A stretch of 64,000 nt of DNA from Turbatrix aceti. Taxonomy: Eukaryota; Nematoda; Chromadorea; Rhabditida; Panagrolaimidae. How positions within the stretch are numbered: position 1 is the first letter of the stretch; each line of letters starts with the position of its first letter. The stretch covers positions 2,294,001 to 2,358,000 of the forward strand of contig OZ017767.1 in the NCBI GenBank assembly GCA_963969345.1. Reading direction: 5' to 3'. This document shows, in pieces, positions 22,792 to 33,496 of this stretch. Made by a program: the position numbers and the translations under genes. The notes beneath the pieces were generated by a model that was not told where the DNA came from, did no database searches, and was given only the letters and a program-made list of their open reading frames with translations.

Positions 22792-23429
22792 GGCGATACC
22801 TGAAAACAGCACAGATTTAATGGATTTTTGTTGGCTCATAAAAAATCACCTCAGTTCAGTGTGCAAAAACAGAATGCTAACGCTCAGAACGGACAACGGC
22901 CAGAAAATGACTAAAATGATAATCTGAGAGTACATACTATTTATATAAGCTGAATTGTCAAACACAATCTCGAAATTACATCCTTTTAACATCACGCCCA
23001 ATCACATGATGCGTCAAAAAAGCAGAATTATACATCCATAAAAAGCACCGTTCAAGCACAAATAATGTAAGCAACATTTTAGATTAGGTACACACTGAAG
23101 TGCGTCGATTTGACAACATCCACCGTCTAACATCCATGTTTACTTATTTTTTATAAAATTTATAAAAAAACATCAACGCAGTCAGGGATACATAAATAGT
23201 TGATGCTGTTAATTATTTTTTTATAAGGGGGGAAACATTTTTGGATGCTTTTTGGCAAGCTGAGTCTCCCGGGAGATTTTGGGAGAATCTTCGAAGATTT
23301 CGGGAGAATCTCTAGAGATGTTCTCCCAGAATACAATCTCCCGGGAGATTTCGCCACCCTAGTCGTGGGTTCAAGTCCTACCACCGACCAACCTTTTCTT
23401 CACGCCCGCCCTTCAAGGACGCACATGAC
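22792..23429. other. promoter of GTPase copy 3 and CTCCCGGGAG foldback
   Basis: The first ~370 bp is nearly identical to the sequence upstream of GTPase copy 5. From about 23259 to 23364 lie repeated CTCCCGGGAGATTT units ending CGCCACCCTAG, which resembles a hAT-type terminal repeat (CTAGGGTGGCG on the other strand). Next, 23365-23392 reads like a tRNA T-arm (GGTTCAAGTCC inside a 5-bp stem) and suggests a tRNA-derived fragment. Confidence 0.5.
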
Positions 23430-23629
23430 NNNNNNNNNNNNNNNNNNNNNNNNNNNNNNNNNNNNNNNNNNNNNNNNNNNNNNNNNNNNNNNNNNNNNNN
23501 NNNNNNNNNNNNNNNNNNNNNNNNNNNNNNNNNNNNNNNNNNNNNNNNNNNNNNNNNNNNNNNNNNNNNNNNNNNNNNNNNNNNNNNNNNNNNNNNNNNN
23601 NNNNNNNNNNNNNNNNNNNNNNNNNNNNN
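23430..23629. other. assembly gap of 200 N
   Basis: A run of exactly 200 N, a conventional scaffold-gap length. Left and right flanks are continuous in the other copies, where only GCC lies between GCACATGAC and AAATATCG. Confidence 0.99.
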
Positions 23630-23990
23630 AAATATCGAAATCAAGCTGCATTTTTGTACGAAAACCCAACACAATGTAAAAACCACTATAAATATGTAAC
23701 AAGCCAGGCGGGCCCTTCGGGCCCTGAATGCCATAAATATGTAATACCGGATATCGAAATTTTCGTACAAATTTATTAATTTCTGTACATTAGGTAATCA
23801 AAAGTAATCAAACATCTAAATATAAATAAACAATACAAAAAATTGTGTTTGTACAAAATATATTACGATTCCAAGAGAGAGCGAGAAATCATCCCATGAT
23901 CCAGGAATCCCCGTGCTTCATCAGACACACGTTATTGCCGCATGGCGTCACGCAGCAGAGCCGTGGAAAGAGCGGATTGAGAGCCTTGGC

Positions 23991-24917
23991 ATGTCAAGAC
24001 CAGAGGCGCATAGTGCGCTGGTTCGGCAACGCCGCATTGTTGGAGGAACTTTGGTAGAGGACAGAAAAAGCAATCCGTATGTTGTCATGATTTTTCAAAA
24101 ATGCGGTAAAATTGATGTACGTAAACTTTTTTTCATGTTTGCCTTCCATTTTGTTTGTTGTCTTTCAGCTCATCTGCACAGGTACCGTAATCTCTTCCCG
24201 CCACATTCTGACTTCCGCGCACTGTACCGTTTGTCTGTCATTCGACCTCAAGGCTCTGACATACGGTATGTTCCTGCCATCTTCGCTCACAATTTTTACA
24301 CGCGACCATGTGGAGTACGATGATGCTCACCGGATCATGCCCCACAAATCCTTCCGACTCTTTCCAACCGTCAAAAACGATATCGCAATTGTTGAATTGC
24401 CTGCTGGGAAGACTTTCAATGTTACACCCATCAAACTCGCAGGAGCGTTCCGGCAAGACCTTCTGTCCACCATGACCCTGCTGGGCTACGGTCAGTATGT
24501 GGGAAAAAATGACCTGGGAGAAGAAGTCCTGAAAGAAGATCTCAAGCTGCGATCTGCCGAGTTGCCAATAAATATGCAGGATAAAAAAAGGATTGGTGCG
24601 GGTCATGCTAAACTGATGGGCGTCACCAACGACCGCGGAGGACCTCTCTTGAAGGAAATCCACGGCAAAACGTATCAATTCGGCGTGCTTTCACAGTATT
24701 TGGGAGAATTGGAGGATATCATGCACGGCAATACGGAAGACAAGAATATTCAAAGTGAGTGTTGAATCAAAAAATTGGTTATCACATTTTTTTTCATGTT
24801 GAAAGTTGGATAAATGCAAAACAATTTTCAGACATTTTCACGAAGGTTTCCTATTACTGTCCCTTCATCCATGAATTCACCGGTGGTGAGGTGAAGTGCG
24901 CAGACGTCAGCTGGTAG
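23991..24917 (+). CDS. trypsin-like serine protease homologue lacking the catalytic Ser (copy 1)
   Basis: Exons 23991-24116 (or further 5'), 24169-24754 and 24832-24917. The activation-type sequence RQRRIVGGTLVEDRKSNPYVV is followed by ICTGTVISSRHILTSAHC (catalytic His present) and VKNDIAIVEL (catalytic Asp present). The expected GDSGGP reads TNDRGGPLL, so the nucleophile Ser is Arg: the enzyme should be inactive. The C-terminus IFTKVSYYCPFIHEF is trypsin-like. The first ATG in frame gives no signal peptide; the frame stays open upstream to 23826 without ATG, so a missing upstream exon is possible (it might lie in the gap). AATAAA is at 25001-25006. Likely a secreted pseudoprotease or a decaying gene. 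Confidence 0.7.
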
Positions 24918-25480
24918 CTGGAAAGTGAAAACGTACTACGAACTTGGCCGTCGATGGATGCTCCTAATATTTTTAATATCAAGTTTAACAGTGTGGCACG
25001 AATAAACACAGAATTTGTTTTTCATGGATAATCCCTGTAATGCATTTTTCCTTCCCTTAGAAAATGTTAAAAAATTGTGTTGGCATGAACTCAATATTTT
25101 TTTAACATTATGCACGATTCACTCTTTGATTTGCACATTTGTTTGCTTCACATTTGATCGTCGTTTGTCTTTGCATTCGAATCTTCCCCGATGTCGATGA
25201 CAAAAAACACTTGACTGCGTCGGAGGGGCATTCTGAAAACTATGTTTTGAAAGCAAAGATCCAAATCGATGGCTGCGCAACGGCCCCAGACAGCACGATG
25301 CACCGTGGTCCAATCAAAAAAAAGTGAGTCGCCCGGGCCACATAAGTTGTCGAGGGGGCGGAAAGCGAGGACCTGCATGCAAGAAGAAGCGCGCAAAACA
25401 AAAAAAGCCAGACAGCACGGATAGAAAGCCGCAAGATCCTCATTCTTTACGAAGAATACTATTGCAACTGGTTGCCCAAT
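24918..25480 (+). other. spacer with possible exon of unknown gene
   Basis: After the protease terminator comes a conserved open stretch around 25139-25327 (includes ENYVLKAKIQIDGCATAPDS) that ends at a GTGAGT donor-like site near 25324. It may be an upstream exon of the acidic-protein gene, but the reading frame to the next exon could not be settled. It is present in both duplication copies. Confidence 0.35.
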
Positions 25481-27548
25481 ATGTACTTTGCGTACCCCAC
25501 CATCGCGATGATTGAAGACCTCATGGTCTATGGCGTCGAAGGTCTGCTTCACGCTATCCACAAGAAGTTCACCGACGACGCTACCGAGACGGAAGACAAG
25601 CCCGGTAAGATTGATTCAGAAATCAATGAATCACTAAACTTGACGAATACTTTTAGCCCAAGCTTGCTCCGATCCCCGTTCACCCGTGGTTCAGGCGAAC
25701 GAACACCTGGACAATGCCCCGGAAACCGCAAAACCCCAGGATGAAGGCAAGCCGAATTTCTTGAGCGCCAACCCTCCTGAAACTGACGACCAAACCCTCG
25801 CAGTTGATGAGCCAGACGCAACGTCCCCGCTGGCCGAGCCGAAGCCAACCGACGTGGCTGTCGAGACGGATGAGCCCAGTGGCGCAGAATCGGAAGCAGA
25901 TACTTTTTCCGATACCCGGGAACCCGAGAAATACCCCGAAGCCGAGACCCCCGCTGAATCCAAGGAAATGGACTATGTCGAGACGGACGAAATGCCCAGT
26001 AATTCAATTGAAAAATCATTAAAAATTGACAAAAAAAATTTTTAGGCTCAAGCAGAACTTTTTCCGATACCGGGAACCCGAGGATTTGAGTACCGTGAAT
26101 ACCGTTGATCCCGAAGAAGTCGACGAGGAAGCAAAGAAGACCGCTGAAGCCGATGAAATGGATTCGGACTCCAAGGGCGAAGTCGAAGAGCAAAACGCGA
26201 CGTCCCCGGAAGCCCCGCAAACCTCCAATGCCCCCGAGAAGGACCCCGAAACCGAAAATCCCGCTGAAGCCAAAGAAATGGATCCAGACTCCAAGACGGA
26301 CGCTGAATCCAAGGGCGAAGACAATGAGCCTCCAGCGATGACCCAAGAAGCCCCGCAGGTCTCAAAAGTCCACGAGAAAGACCCCGAAGCCGAGAAGCCC
26401 GCTGATGCCAAGGAATATTCCGAGACGGACGAAAAGCTCAGTAAGTTTCAGAAATCAATGAATCATTAAAATTTTATAAAAATTTTTTAGTCGAAGAACA
26501 TGAGGCAGACATTCGCCCCTGTTCGCCCGCACCGGAGACTCAGATGGATGAGCGTCCGAATGATGATCAGAAACCCGACGAATCCACGAGCAACGGGAAC
26601 ACGGACTCAAACGACAACCTCCCCCCTCAGATTGACGCTCAGTGCAACGCCGTAGCCACGCCTCAAAAGCCCGTCGCATGGGAAATCATCTTTTCTCCAG
26701 CGGGTTCTGCAAAGCCCCCAACCATTGGGAACCGAAAACGCGGCGGAGTCTCCACAACCCACGAGAAGGACCCCGGAGTCGAGAAGACGGGCAGCGACGA
26801 CTCGTTCGATCAGTTGCTGGCCCTGTTTGTCCTCTACGTCGATGAAGATGACGAATCACTGGAGAAGGACGAGGCACCCATTGAGCCGTTCTTCCGGGCA
26901 CCCTCGACGTCCTCTTCAAGCGCGCCAGCAGATCCGGCCCAAGGTAAGCTAAAATAGCTACAAACGCTAGAGTCTAAATCTTATTTACTTTTTAGAAGAC
27001 AGTGATTGGTCAGGAGGTTATGACAACCTCACTGACATCATTGGGCCGGTGGCCACCACCCCCTTGGAGAAACCGCTGACCTGGGAGGTCATGTTTCACA
27101 CTCCCCGGGCCCGCCACGCCGTGTCCCCCCTGCTCGGTGAGGAAACCATGGGCCACGAAGGGCACGGCGTGGCCAACGTCAGATTTAACTGGCCCCGGGA
27201 GCTGGTGGCACCTGGCGCGGGACCCTGGCAGTCCACGCCACTCATCGCCGGGCACCGCCGACCGGCGTTCTTCTACCGCCCGGCTGGCGAGGACGCCGGG
27301 TTCGTCTCGGTCGACAAGCTGGACGACGACCTCGGCTTGTTGAAGGTCGCCACTCCGACCAGGCTCTTCTCTGAGTCGGACGTGGTGATCGTGCCGGAGA
27401 TCAACGTCGACGGTTCCGTCATCGGTGAGTTAAACAGAAAAAATAAATTATCAGTTATAACGAAAAATGTTTTTTAGACCCGGAACTCGAAGACGTTTTC
27501 CGTATTGAACCGAGCGTCGATCAGGCGGTTTGGTACGAATACCTGTAA
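25481..27548 (+). CDS. acidic low-complexity protein, copy 1 (frame broken in exon 3)
   Basis: Exons (25481-)25604, 25657-25998, 26046-26440, 26491-26943, 26996-27424, 27478-27548. The frame is open upstream of the first ATG (KILILYEEYYCNWLPN), so the true start may be 5'. The first part is globular (MYFAYPTIAMIEDLMVYG), then comes a long Glu/Asp/Pro/Ser-rich region with degenerate repeats (ESKGED, EAPQVS, HEKDP, AEKPADAKE), then a Trp/Pro-containing domain (PLEKPLTWEVMF, GHGVANVRFNWPREL). The family is not recognised. Exon 3 is 395 bp where 396 is needed, so the frame breaks between exons 2 and 4; copy 2 has no intron there and keeps frame. Either copy 1 is damaged or splicing differs. Confidence 0.5.
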
Positions 27549-29524
27549 CCGCCGGTTCCGCAGCACCCGGAACCAAGTAAGTCTCTAATATGTTCAATGC
27601 AACAAATGTTCAACAATCATTTTCAGAATAACGGTGCTCCAAGTGCAAACAATCTAACCCTGCACAACCTCACCTATGCATGTACCACTATAATCTTTGT
27701 CTCATAAGGTTGGTTTACATTTTAAACAAGAATTCTGAAAATAGCGTTTTTGGATGATTTTGGGTTTTCGGAAGGATGCAAAATAAAGCTAAAAAATATA
27801 GACAAACAGAAAAAATAATTGATTGAAAGTAACTTTCTCATTTTTTTCAGAACTCTTTAACTTGTACCGATAAAACCCGTAAATAGTCGAGCGATCCGGG
27901 GACACATACGGCAGACACTGAACGGCAGCCAGGTGGTGAGTTGGACAACAAAACGAGACTGAGACAGACGGTATCAAAAAAGCAAACTTTCGGAAAAGAA
28001 TTTTATATCAGAAAAAAATGAACGCGTTTAGACAAAAACAAGCAAACCCAGTAGCAAAAAAGTTGTGATTTGGCGCAGACTGCATTTTTTCTTATCAGCG
28101 AACGAACGAGATGATCAGTTCACTTTTTTTTTATTCTCTTGCTGCATTTTTGTTTTTTTGCCAAAAAAGACTCACCGACCTCTGTTTTTTTGGCCGCGCT
28201 ACCTTGTCCACGTCTGACTCGTCTCGTTTTGGTCTGATTCACCGACCGCTGCCTCGAAGAAAGGGGGAGGAGTGGTGAGTTGTTTTTTTCTTTTTTCCGG
28301 ATCCGAAAATTAATCAAATTCGTTTTTCAGGGATACATAGATGAGTGCCATCAGGGAAGACTTACGCGTTCAGTCGTCGAAGGAATGATCGGGTCGCTGC
28401 TTTGTCGTTTTGCTTCGGATGCCGCTGTCCTTTGCCGTCGGTTGCCCTTCAGATGACTGTGCCTTCTGGCCCAGACTGGCTGTTGGTGCGCCGATGCGAA
28501 GTTGATGGCCAGGCCAGGAACCAGGTAAGTGTGCCGGCGTCTTTTGTTTCGGAGGAGGACGTCATGTTCTCGCGCTTTTTAGCGCGAATTATTTTCCTTT
28601 TGTTTTGCTTTTAAATTAAAATTTTTTTTTTTTCAAGCAAAACGAAATTCGCCAGCGCCCAAAAATTTTTTTTCTTGCAAAATTTGGAACAAAATTCTAA
28701 ATGCGAAGTCTTTTCTGGTGTTTATGAATCTACGTGATTGCTTTTTTTCTGTGGCTCTGCTTTTGAAGCGCGGACTAACTAAATGACTGCTATAATTCTG
28801 CTTTTGCGATTAACCAAAGTTTTGTTTTTATACATACATGCTCGCCACAAAAAAATTGTCCGCTTGCAAAAAAGTTTTTTTATCAAAGTTGTCGTTCAAG
28901 CGCTCGAATTTGAGCGGTTCGAGCCGCTCGCTAGAAATTTGATTTAACGACCTACAGGTCGAGTTCAGCGGCTCGATTGCTCGAAGAATTTCATGCTGCG
29001 AAAATGATTCGCATTTTTGCACCCTTATTATCGTTTTGGCTGCCAGAGTGTGGCAAAAGTTTGTGGACCAAATTCAGTTTAGTCCGTTAAAAAATTATAT
29101 CCCGTAGCACTACGGTATTCTCAATTGGTTTCTGTACCGTATTTTGTATTTTTAACCAAATGTTATGTTTATTTTTGACATGCCATATTGATGTTTTCGA
29201 CTGTTTTTACGTCAGACTAAATGTTATGTACTGAACTCTGCTGTTGGCCGTCTTGAAGAACGAACTTTTATCATCGAACACCGTCAAAATGTAAGTCATT
29301 TCTCAAAATTTTGAGTTGATCGGCTCGAAACTCGATTTGAAGATTTTCAAATCGAGTCGAGTTTTGGCTCGCTTGGCAACTTTGCTACGATGCAATAATT
29401 ATTTGTGATATCGGCTAATAATTTCTTGAGGTACAGTAATTTTTATCTCAAATTATCGATTTATTGATCGAATTTTGATTTTTTGATGGCACCATTAAAT
29501 CAATCAAAAATATTTTTCAAAAAT
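27549..29524. other. non-coding tail of duplication unit 1
   Basis: It holds spliced-looking segments without a clear protein: AAG|TAAGTC...TTTTCAG near 27577-27627, and an exon-like block 28331-28523 between TTTTTCAG and GTAAGTG whose reading frames are all short. A GGCTCGA-rich foldback region spans about 28875-29385, bounded by CAAAGTTG-like inverted ends and including a perfect 11-bp hairpin CTCGATTTGAA/TTCAAATCGAG near 29330-29355. Confidence 0.45.
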
Positions 29525-29650
29525 CATCGTCGCCTTGATCGTTGCTTTTTGATTTTCGGGCCATTGCACATGAGATTGGTAAACTTATCAAGGCATTCTA
29601 GGCTTTCATGTTTCATTTATTTAAACAGAAAAAAGTACAACCTGTGGGAA
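29525..29650 (-). pseudogene. GTPase exon-2 relic in duplication unit 1
   Basis: The minus strand carries fragments such as ESLECLDKFTNLMCNGPKI, related to the C-terminal block of the GTPase exon 2. Reading frame is short and broken. The same relic is near 39537-39660 in unit 2. Confidence 0.6.
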
Positions 29651-30135
29651 ACACTACCTTGGCCTTCGGTAATGCTCCCAGTGACCTTGTACCCCGTGAG
29701 TCTCCGAGAGATAAGGGAGTGTTTATTCGAAGCCTCAAAAACAAAGGTATAAAACCTATTGGTAAACCAATAGCGCGTTACGCGACAAACAAATTTATTT
29801 ATTTGTTGATTCTTTAATCAACAAATAAATAAAGAATCATGGGGGCAAAATGGGAGACAAATATGAGGACATAACCAAAAAGTAGGACGACCAAGAGGCA
29901 AGCAGCGAAGTTTCCTAGACTTTCGCTCCGAGAGTCGAAAGCGTGCGCACAGCCGCACAGGATGAAACAAGTGAGCAGTAGAGCCTGAAAAAGTGCACGC
30001 GCATGCGCGCAGGGTGTTAACTTTGGCAGCATGGGATAAAATCAGTTTTTAATTGAAATAAATGATATTTATATCAATGAATCGAGCATGTCCTGAATTT
30101 TGCAACGAGCCGCAGTTTGTGAAAAAATAATTATT
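29651..30135. other. unique spacer with long hairpin
   Basis: This is sequence between the end of duplication unit 1 and GTPase copy 4. It includes a perfect 18-bp inverted repeat TTTATTTATTTGTTGATT (29794-29811) and its complement (29816-29833) around a 4-nt loop. It replaces the usual 3' flank seen after GTPase copies 3 and 5. No gene is supported. Confidence 0.5.
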
Positions 30136-32903
30136 TTAAGCAATATGGCAGTAACCGATCTTTCGCGGCAGAACGCGCGCGTTCTTCGCCCTCGCATTTT
30201 CCAGAACTTTGCCCGCCGTCGTGTCATAGATCTCCTTAATTTTCGGGCCGTTGTACTTGAGATTGAACAAAGTATCACGATGTTCTAGAATTTCGTGAGC
30301 TGATGTGGATTTGTTTTCGGGGTTCTTCATATTCGAAGCTATTGATTCAATCTTTTCCATATTCTTCTTGTGCCTAGCCTGGATCGCCTTGAGCTTCTCA
30401 ACGACGTCATTCTGTCCGGTTTGTTGTGCAATGACTTCTTGACTGCGAATATCGACGTCGAGACGTTTCTCAAAGTATTTGTTGTGCTCGTAGATGGCGT
30501 GTTCTTTCAGGAAGGACATGAAGGTTGCAACGCTGCTGATAATTGTTTCCAGTTCTTTTTCCAATATTTTCATGATTTTTTTCATAGCCGCCTTTGAATC
30601 ATCAGATTTACGAGCTTTTGTTAAATCACGTGTTAACATTGTTTCGCGGACAACAGTGCGCTGTTCGTAGTCTATGTGCATGTGGAGTTCGTAGGAGCAC
30701 TCGTGATCATCCTGGGCGCACTTGTTGCACATTGTACTGCCACCCATGGCTGCGCATTGACGCAGTCGCTCCTCAGGAAGGGTCTTCAGTTGGACACCTT
30801 CTAGGTAACACGAATTATGGCACACTTGTGTGTAGGTTGTCGCATAGCGATCTGAACCCAAGATAGACGAAGCCGAAATACAGCTTGTAGACGTACACAC
30901 CGTTCGGGGTTTGTCAAGCTTGACAATCTCAATGTCAACAACTTTAAGAGCTGCATCCACCTTTGTTGCCATGTTTGCCCCGTCGTCGTCGACATCAAGG
31001 GTGTTCTGGGCGATGAGAGCTGTTATGGCAGCAAGGGGTTCCAGAAGTAGTACTATTGTTGTTCGAGCTTCGTTCAACGAGATCGAGTTCTCAACCATGT
31101 GTGGCTTGACCTGTTGAACGCAGTTCTCAATTTCGATTTCGGTAACACACTTTTTCCTCGCATTTTCAAGAACCGTGCCCGACGTCGTGTTGTAGATCAT
31201 CTCGATTTTTGGGCCGTTGTATTTAAGGTTGAAGCACTTATCACGTAGTTCAACAATATCGTATGCCGTGATTGATTGTACATTGACATTCCCGGGAGGC
31301 AATTTTTTGACCATTTCCATATCTTTTTTGTGTTTGTCTTTGATTGCGTTGAGTTTGTCGAGTACCGGATTGTTTTTTCCCGTTTGTTGGGCAATGGCTT
31401 CCTGATTTCGAATTTCAACGTCAAGACGCTTCTCGAAGAATTCGTTGTGTTCAAAGATGGAGTGTTCTTTAAGGAACGCCATGAAGGTTTCAACGGACTG
31501 CAGGATTATTTCTTGTTCTTTTTCCAGTTCCTCCATGATCTTTCTCATAGCCGCCTTCTGATCAGAAGCTTGACTTGCAGCTTTCAGGTCTTTTGTAAGC
31601 CTGGTTTCGGTCGTATGGGGCACCACGTGTTGTTCGAAGTCGATGTGCATGTGAAGCTCGTACGAGCAGGTATGGCTGTTGGCTGCGCACTCGTCGCAAC
31701 ACATGTTATTGCCGTTAATTGCATAGCAATCACGTAACGCAGGCTCAGGAAGGGTTTTGAGTGCAACATTTGTCAGGTAGCACGGGTTGTGGCACAATTG
31801 CTTGTAGTGAGTGGTATAACCGCCAGCCATTGGCATGATTCCTATGCAGGTGATAGCTGTACAGACAGTTCGTGGCTGTTTGAGCTGCTTAATCTGAATG
31901 TCGTACTCGACGACTTGAAGAGCTGTCTTCACTTTGTTAACCATGTTATCTATCGACTTGTCAATATTAAGAGTGTTCTGAGCGTTGAGAGCAGTTACGG
32001 CAGCAAGAGGCTCGAGGAGTAGAACCCCTACTGTTCTGGCTTCATTCAGCGAGATTGAATTCTGCACCTCGTGAGCTTTTACCTTCCGGACGCTGTCTAG
32101 CAGACGATACATCTCTTGCCGTGTGTGATCCCAGCTCTTTTTGCTTCGCTTAAGTTCCCTTCTTTCCACCGCATCCGGATGTTGGTTGTAAAAGCCTTGA
32201 AGACGAAATCCGTCGTTGTCGATGTAAAAGGATTTCTAGAATTTATTTTTTTTTGCAGGTAAAACTAATTTTTAAAGCGTACCGTTGGTGAGAGGTTGAT
32301 TGCGATATTTCTGCTGGACTTTAGTTCCTGCAAAAAAGTCTGAAGTAACGGTAACGACTGACCCCCGCGGAAATCTTGTGCGCTGCTGTTTGTGAAGACG
32401 AAAAATATGTTATCCAGGGCATCACGGTGAATCATTGTCAGAATTTCAGTCAGACAGTATTTGTACTCTACCGTCAGTCTGGTGTCTTGCGTATTAAGCA
32501 AGATTAGGATGCCATGAAGTTCTGGAAAAGTAGACAAGACTCCCAAAACCTGTTTTCGATTTTGAGCGTCCATGTGAGTGCCTCTGGTGTCTCCGATACC
32601 GGGAACGTCGACGAAGCTATATTCTGCATCTCCGACAGAAAATTGGTAAATCTTAGGCTTCTGTGTGCAGGACTCTCCTTGGACATGTACTTCGTTTTTG
32701 TCCGGAATACCAAGCTGAACGTCATATCCTTGACCTGACGCGGATTGCATGTAGTACTTGGTCGGTATGATGCAAACGGGATCGGATCGAAGTGCTTCCG
32801 TGAATGATTCGTAATTCAAGTAGTTGGCCAAACCGTTGACCAACGTGGATTTGCCGGCGCCGGATTTGCCCAGCAGAGCGATGTTGTACTTCCTTCCAGT
32901 CAT
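30136..32903 (-). CDS. AIG1/GIMAP-like GTPase copy 4, fused with a second C-terminal module
   Basis: Exons 32283-32903 and 30136-32235 give about 906 residues, against 577 for the normal form. Exon 1 is a complete GTPase domain (GKSGAGKST, DVPGIGDTRG). Exon 2 contains a whole copy-6-type C-terminal half (through GTVLENARKKCVTEIEI) and then, without a stop, joins a copy-5-type C-terminal half starting at NCVQQVKPHMVENSISLNEAR and including a second Cys/His module. The junction lies near 31131-31137. The extreme C-terminus (KNARVLPRKIGYCHIA) is novel because downstream DNA was replaced. In copies 5 and 6 the same two genes are separate neighbours in this order, so a deletion or unequal crossover removed the intervening stop, GTPase exon and promoter. 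The frame is fully open, so it is probably expressed. Confidence 0.8.
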
Positions 32904-33496
32904 CTTAAAAAAAACGAGGGTATGTATTACTGGTATAAAAATTAACAGTTCCACGAGGACGACATAAAACGGAATGATTTGGTATTGTACAATAAAGGAC
33001 AATACTAGCAGGAGCAAGTTATCAGCAACGTCCCCTCAACGTAGAATGAGCGTTTTCTTCAAAAATGAAAGACATATAACGCTAGTCTATCTTTGATATA
33101 ACGCACGCCCGCCCTTAGAGGACGCACATAACGCCAAATATCGAAATCAAGCTGCATTTTTGTACGAAAACCCAACACAATGTAAAAACCACTATAAATA
33201 TGTAACAAGCCAGGCGGGCCCTTCGGGCCCTGAATGCCATAAATATGTAATACCGGATATCGAAATTTTTGTACAAATTTATTAATTTCTGTACATTAGG
33301 TAATCAAAAGTAATCAAACATCTAAATATAAATAAACAATACAAAAAATTGTGTTTGTACAAAATATATTACGATTCCAAGAGAGAGCGAGAAATCATCC
33401 CATGATCCAGGAATCCCCGTGCTTCATCAGACACACGTTATTGCCGCATGGCGTCACGCAGCAGAGCCGTGGAAAGAGCGGATTGAGAGCCTTGGC
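32904..33496. other. GTPase copy 4 promoter and start of duplication unit 2
   Basis: From 32904 to about 33060 the sequence parallels that upstream of GTPase copy 6 (shared TATTGTACAATAAAGGACAA). The segment from 33136 on begins the duplicated unit. The stretch at about 33400-33496 is the antisense of the last-exon fragment of the Cys-rich gene at 44285. Confidence 0.5.

Larger units (their letters stand above)
23630..29650. repeat. segmental duplication, copy 1 (~6 kb)
   Basis: It is near-identical to 33136-39663 with a constant offset of 9506 bp over the first kilobases. It carries the pseudoprotease, the acidic-protein gene and a long non-coding tail. The left side abuts the N gap. The right side ends at CCTGTGGGAAA, after which the copies differ. 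Confidence 0.9.

Noticed and set aside
23365..23392. possible tRNA gene
   Set aside because: Only a T-arm-like B box is present; no D-arm, anticodon arm or acceptor partner is found upstream, where foldback repeats lie. At most a tRNA-derived remnant.
24112..24765. 217-codon ORF starting in the protease intron
   Set aside because: It begins at an ATG inside or just before the intron and would lose the conserved RIVGG start; the spliced model fits the trypsin family better.
26019..26411. several open frames on both strands of the acidic gene
   Set aside because: Low-complexity GC-rich repeats keep many frames open; only the frame that agrees with the splice phases is supported.
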